DNA of 64,000 nt, taken from positions 62,001 through 126,000 of the forward strand of contig JACBFI010000003.1 of assembly GCA_013391385.1 (NCBI GenBank), read 5' to 3'. The DNA comes from Sediminibacterium sp. Gen4 (GTDB lineage Bacteria > Bacteroidota > Bacteroidia > Chitinophagales > Chitinophagaceae). A model generated the notes under the pieces. That model had not been told where the DNA came from, searched no databases, and was given only the letters and a program-made list of their open reading frames with translations. This document shows, one piece after another, positions 60,323-64,000 of this stretch. A program made the position numbers and the translations under genes. Each line of letters begins with the position of its first letter. Position 1 is the first letter of the stretch.

Positions 60323-62743
60323 CTATTTCCTAATCTCCGCCCCCACTTCCTTCTCCAGCGCCTGAATCAGCTTCGTCACCATGCTATCGGCTTCTTTATC
60401 AGTTAGGGTTTTTTCTTCGTCGGTAAAGGTGAAACTGATGGCCATGGATTTTTTTCCAGCGCCCAGTTTATCACTTTCGAATACATCGAATAAACGCATG
60501 TCTGTTAAACGAGGAATCTTTAATTGTTGTACCACCGCTTCTATTGCCCCATAAGTCGTATTCCGATTCACCACCAATGCCAGATCGCGCTGCATGGTTG
60601 GGAACTTATTCACTTCTTTGTAAGTGATTTTTTGTTTGGATACCAATTGGGTCAATGTCAGATAGTTGATGTCTACAAACACTACTGCCTGTTTGATATC
60701 AAACGCTGATGTTTTCTTTTTATCTACTTCCGTAACGATCCCAATTTGTTGTTTTCCGATATATAACTCCAAAATAGATGCGTCATTGGCAGATGGAGCA
60801 AAATGTAGCCCTTTCAACCCCGTTAATTGAATGATGGCTTGCACAATTCCTTTTCCATGATAAATGTCAAAAACACCCGGCTTACCTCTCCATCCCGCTT
60901 CAGTAGATTGTCCGGTCAGGTATATACATAAACGTTCTTCTTCACGATATTGACCAATACCGTCTGTTGCATAGATTTTCCCAAATTCAAACAACTGCAA
61001 ATGCAGATTTCTACGGTTCAGGTTATAAGCAACGGTTTCAAGTCCGGTTTCCAGCATGGTCGGACGCAAAACATCTAACTCCACACTGAGGTTGTTCAAC
61101 ATCTTAACAGAACCTGCCAACACTTCTTCTGAAAAATATTTGCTATTGGTAATGGAGTTGGTAAGTATTTCAACAAAACCAAGTCCAACCAAATAACCGG
61201 CAATCTTATCTTTCAAGGCTTCTTTCACACCTGATGCTGCTATGGCCGGACTAATTGTGATAGATGTAGGAATATCAATATTATCCAACCCATCTATGCG
61301 AATGATTTCTTCTACGATATCTGCCGGAATACTGATATCAGGTTTGTTGTATGGAACTGCGACTGTAAGTTCATCAATATCTTCTCTCACCACTTCAAAA
61401 CCCAATGCCGTCAGTATCTTTTTAACTTTATCAGGATGATAGTTCTTACCGCTTAACTTTTTGATATAATGATACTTCACCGCCACTTCTGTTTTGGCTT
61501 TGGGTGAAGGATATACATCTGTAACATCACTTGCAATCTCACCACCCGCTACTTCTTTAATCAGCAAAGCAGCACGTTGCAACACCTGTACGCAACCGGA
61601 TATATCTACTCCCTTTTCAAAACGGGTAGCTGCTTCTGTTCTCAATCCATGACGTAATGATGTTTTACGAACAGAAATGGGATGAAACCATGCACTTTCT
61701 AAAAATATATTCGTTGTTGCTGATGTAACACCACTTTTACTTCCACCAAAAACACCAGCAATACACATGCCCTCACCCGACCCATTGCAGATCATCAGGT
61801 CTTCTGCAGATAGTTTTCTTTCCTTTTCATCCAATGTAATAAAACTGCTTCCTTCGGCTAGATTTTTGACCACTACTTCTCCGCCTTTGATCGCATCTGC
61901 ATCAAAAGCATGCAGTGGTTGACCGGTTTCATGCAGAATATAATTCGTAATGTCAACGATATTGTTGATGGGTCTTTGTCCAATCGCCAGTAATCGATTT
62001 TGTAACCAAGCCGGCGATTCTTTTACGGTAACACCTGTAATACTTACACCCGCATATCTTGGACAATCTTCCTGATTTTCTACGGTAACTTTTATTGGCA
62101 GTTTTTTTGAATCAACTTTGAATGTATTACTGAATGGTGAAACAGGCTTGGCTTCTTGTTCATGGTGAGTGAGATAGGCGCAAACATCTTTTGCTACACC
62201 CAAATGACTCATAGCATCCATACGATTGGGTGTGAGTCCGATCTCATAGATCCAATCATTGTACGGTGTAAATAACGTAGCGGCAGCTGTACCGGGAACT
62301 GAATCAGCGGGCAATACCATGATTCCATCATGACTTGTGCCCACTCCAATTTCGTCTTCGGCACAAATCATACCCTGACTTTCCACCCCACGGATCTTGG
62401 CAACCCGCATGGTTAAAGGCTCTCCGCTAATAGGATAAATCGTAGTGCCAACCGTTGCAACAATCACTTTTTGTCCGGCAGCTACATTGGCAGCCCCACA
62501 AACAATCTGCAGAGGCGTTTCTCCGCCAATATTTACAGTCGTAATCTTTAATTTATCAGCATTGGGATGTTGCTCACAAGTAAGTACTTCACCTATTACC
62601 AAACCTTTCAATCCACCTTTAATACTCTCATAAGCTTCCAGACTCTCTACTTCCAATCCAATAGAAGTAAGGATTTTAGACAATGCTTCAGGTTCAAGGG
62701 TTGTAGGGAGGTATTCACTCAGCCAGTTATAACTAATGGTCAT
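60323..62743 (-). CDS. pheT: Phenylalanyl-tRNA synthetase beta subunit
   Basis: An 806-residue subunit of the tetrameric enzyme charging tRNA-Phe. Order: EMAP-type tRNA-binding fold (about 40-150; VIGEVLTCEQHPNADKLKIT), B3/B4 editing domain (about 210-380; CPRYAGVSITGVTVKESPAW), B5 (about 400-470), a catalytic-like core (about 480-690) and the anticodon-binding FDX-ACB domain (about 710-806; FPTMQRDLALVVN). The length is standard. pheS is not adjacent. Confidence 0.96.
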   Translation of the reverse strand: MTISYNWLSEYLPTTLEPEALSKILTSIGLEVESLEAYESIKGGLKGLVIGEVLTCEQHPNADKLKITTVNIGGETPLQIVCGAANVAAGQKVIVATVGTTIYPISGEPLTMRVAKIRGVESQGMICAEDEIGVGTSHDGIMVLPADSVPGTAAATLFTPYNDWIYEIGLTPNRMDAMSHLGVAKDVCAYLTHHEQEAKPVSPFSNTFKVDSKKLPIKVTVENQEDCPRYAGVSITGVTVKESPAWLQNRLLAIGQRPINNIVDITNYILHETGQPLHAFDADAIKGGEVVVKNLAEGSSFITLDEKERKLSAEDLMICNGSGEGMCIAGVFGGSKSGVTSATTNIFLESAWFHPISVRKTSLRHGLRTEAATRFEKGVDISGCVQVLQRAALLIKEVAGGEIASDVTDVYPSPKAKTEVAVKYHYIKKLSGKNYHPDKVKKILTALGFEVVREDIDELTVAVPYNKPDISIPADIVEEIIRIDGLDNIDIPTSITISPAIAASGVKEALKDKIAGYLVGLGFVEILTNSITNSKYFSEEVLAGSVKMLNNLSVELDVLRPTMLETGLETVAYNLNRRNLHLQLFEFGKIYATDGIGQYREEERLCIYLTGQSTEAGWRGKPGVFDIYHGKGIVQAIIQLTGLKGLHFAPSANDASILELYIGKQQIGIVTEVDKKKTSAFDIKQAVVFVDINYLTLTQLVSKQKITYKEVNKFPTMQRDLALVVNRNTTYGAIEAVVQQLKIPRLTDMRLFDVFESDKLGAGKKSMAISFTFTDEEKTLTDKEADSMVTKLIQALEKEVGAEIRK

Positions 62744-62781
62744 ATTCGATTGCTCTTTTCGGGGTGTAAAAGTAAGGATAA

Positions 62782-62819
62782 TAAGCTATGAGCTGTAAGC
62801 TACGAGCTGCGAGCTTCTA
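62782..62819. repeat. GAGCTGTAAGCTACGAGC repeat between pheT and an IS
   Basis: AAGCTATGAGCTGTAAGC, TACGAGC and TGCGAGCTTC, same vocabulary as 57207-57238 and 57715-57750. Confidence 0.75.
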
Positions 62820-62855
62820 GCCATTGCTGTCCGGTAAAATTGAATTTAAAAAAAG

Positions 62856-62882
62856 AAAGGAGGCTTTAATCGCCTCCTTTTT
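62856..62882. terminator. Terminator-like hairpin upstream of the transposase
   Basis: AAAGGAGGC (62856-62864) pairs with GCCTCCTTT (62872-62880), with T after. It would block outside transcription from entering the transposase gene, a known trait of insertion sequences. Confidence 0.7.
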
Positions 62883-62916
62883 GGTTATTTTCAGTTTACC
62901 ACAACCTAAAATAGCC

Positions 62917-64000
62917 ATGAGTAAAGGTAGTTTTTTCACCGGACAGCCGATCTTTAATCAGATACTTTCTTTTATTCCCAGATCCCTAGTTAGCCGGATA
63001 GCCAGAGAGAGTGGTTCAGACAGGTACTGTAAATCATTAAAGAGCTATGACCATCTTGTTACGATGTTATATGCCACATTTAACCGTTGTACCTCACTTC
63101 GAGAAGTAACTACTGGCATGCTTGCGTGGGAACACCGGATTGCACATTTAGGCATGAAAAGTCATCCAAGACGCAGTACACTCTCTGATGCCAATTGCAG
63201 GCGCAGTGAGCAGGTTTTTGAGCAAATCTATCTGGGATTGCTTAATCAGTACCGATCAGTTTTACCGGACAGCCGCAAGCGTAGCAAGAAAAATAATCTC
63301 TACATTTTCGATTCGACCAGTATTGCATTATTCCAAGAGATACTCAAAGGATCAGGGTTACGCCGATCAGATGGGAAGAATAAGGGAGGCATTAAAGTTC
63401 ACACATTGCTTAGTAGCGGTCAGGATGTTCCGGTTATGATTCGTTACAGTCCGGCAGCAGATAATGATGTACGTTTTTTAAAAGAAGTAAAACTCAATGC
63501 TGGTTCTGTAATTGTCTTTGACAGAGGTTATTGCGATTACCGTACCTACAATCGTTTTACATCTGATAGGGTGACTTTTGTAACTAGAAAATTAAATAGG
63601 TCTGTCTATCAGATAGATGAACAAAGGACTGTGTCCGAGGAACAGCTAAAACAAGGTGTATTGAGCGATTGTAATATCACATTAGGTTATACTTACTTAA
63701 AAAAGGCGGTACAGGTGAGGGCTCGATTAGTGAGATTCAAAGATCCTGTTACACAAAAGGAATTTGAGTTTATCACCAACAACAGGAGACTCAGAGCAAT
63801 AACAGTAGCCAATTACTATCGCCAGAGATGGCAGATTGAAACCTTTTTTAAACGCATCAAACAAAACTATGAACTTCAATATTTTTTGGGTGATAATGCC
63901 AATGCCATTAAAATACAGATTTGGTGTGCATTGATTGCTGATCTGATTTTAAAAGTAATTAGAAAGGGTAGTAAATCTAAAATGGCTTTTTCCAACCTTA
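62917..64000 (+). CDS. IS4-family transposase (5' part)
   Basis: 361 codons are open to the window edge, starting MSKGSFFTGQPIFNQILSFI. N-terminal DUF4372-like domain (about 1-90), then the DDE core: first acid in YIFDSTSIALF (about 126-136), second in VIVFDRGYCDYR (about 204-215), glutamate in YYRQRWQIETFFKRIKQNYE (about 304-323), which is the IS4 Y-R-E-K signature. The catalytic set is complete, so the element may be active. The stop codon lies beyond the window. Confidence 0.92.
   Translation, partial: MSKGSFFTGQPIFNQILSFIPRSLVSRIARESGSDRYCKSLKSYDHLVTMLYATFNRCTSLREVTTGMLAWEHRIAHLGMKSHPRRSTLSDANCRRSEQVFEQIYLGLLNQYRSVLPDSRKRSKKNNLYIFDSTSIALFQEILKGSGLRRSDGKNKGGIKVHTLLSSGQDVPVMIRYSPAADNDVRFLKEVKLNAGSVIVFDRGYCDYRTYNRFTSDRVTFVTRKLNRSVYQIDEQRTVSEEQLKQGVLSDCNITLGYTYLKKAVQVRARLVRFKDPVTQKEFEFITNNRRLRAITVANYYRQRWQIETFFKRIKQNYELQYFLGDNANAIKIQIWCALIADLILKVIRKGSKSKMAFSNL

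Larger units (their letters stand above)
62826..64000 (+). mobile_element. IS4-family insertion sequence, 3' part outside the window
   Basis: It consists of a left-end region, an outward-facing terminator-type hairpin and a transposase with an IS4-type YREK motif. The left terminal sequence is probably GCTGTCCGGTAAAA (62826-62839), because the same 14 bases recur inverted at 63260-63273 inside the transposase and partly at 62938-62947. The true terminus and target duplication cannot be fixed since the right end is missing. Confidence 0.75.

Overview
The window looks like chromosome of a Bacteroidota bacterium, most likely a member of the Chitinophagaceae. The support is TAnnTTTG-type promoter boxes, a SusC-like TonB-dependent receptor, a CTnDOT-type mobile element, a secreted tricorn-type protease, DUF3098 next to ftsX and uppP, and RNase Y next to zapA. 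The family placement is inferred from gene style only.

Layout. Positions 1-7064 are the right-hand part of an integrative conjugative element (ICE). It holds the tail of a TraQ-like conjugation protein, a small membrane protein, two overlapping helix-turn-helix genes, a long structured leader in front of a small unknown gene and a stand-alone response regulator, an opposing operon of accessory genes (YubB-like, DUF932 and unknowns), and a tyrosine integrase. The boundary (about 7065-7434) carries direct repeats and a perfect 21-bp-arm palindrome. A lipoprotein and a small outer-membrane-type protein follow, then ordinary chromosome: tricorn protease; a LysR regulator divergent from an SbtA-type bicarbonate permease; leuS; ftsX-DUF3098-uppP; ruvC; a flippase-like protein and DUF3108; a lactonase-like hydrolase, MFS exporter, HIT and greA; a dehydrogenase and rsmA; pdxA and an epimerase; an ABC exporter with a LolA-like protein; a small membrane-protein operon ending in a winged-helix regulator; a TonB receptor; a DoxX/YciI/Crp group; the ATP synthase genes atpB-E-F-H-A, which stop at a terminator with no atpG; an ABC exporter with two small passengers; spoT-type rel; purA; pabB; a lytic transglycosylase; gatA; tatA; rplS; a four-helix-bundle gene; rny; zapA with a coiled-coil partner; and pheT. 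The right edge cuts an IS4-family insertion sequence.

The most unusual signal is not a gene. Many intergenic gaps in the chromosomal part contain low-complexity inverted repeats built from a few 6-10-base words (for example CCATAGTC/CATGG, AAGTGAAAGG, AGCTTGTAGC, TTTGAAAA, TGTCTGATATCGG, AGTGAGTAG). The two arms often use the same words in a different order, so they are not simple mirror images. These repeats run into stop codons of neighbouring genes, sit inside the atp operon, supply the hydrophobic core of a signal peptide (31196-31891) and form an in-frame insertion in the editing region of leucyl-tRNA synthetase (about 17388-17465). A separate 22-base motif, GTCCnnAGGACTCCnnnGGAGA, occurs five times beside them. 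None is seen in the ICE segment, which fits a different origin for that DNA.

Few genes have unknown roles outside the ICE. Starts were moved inward from the longest open frame wherever the upstream part was repeat, promoter or lacked a signal peptide.
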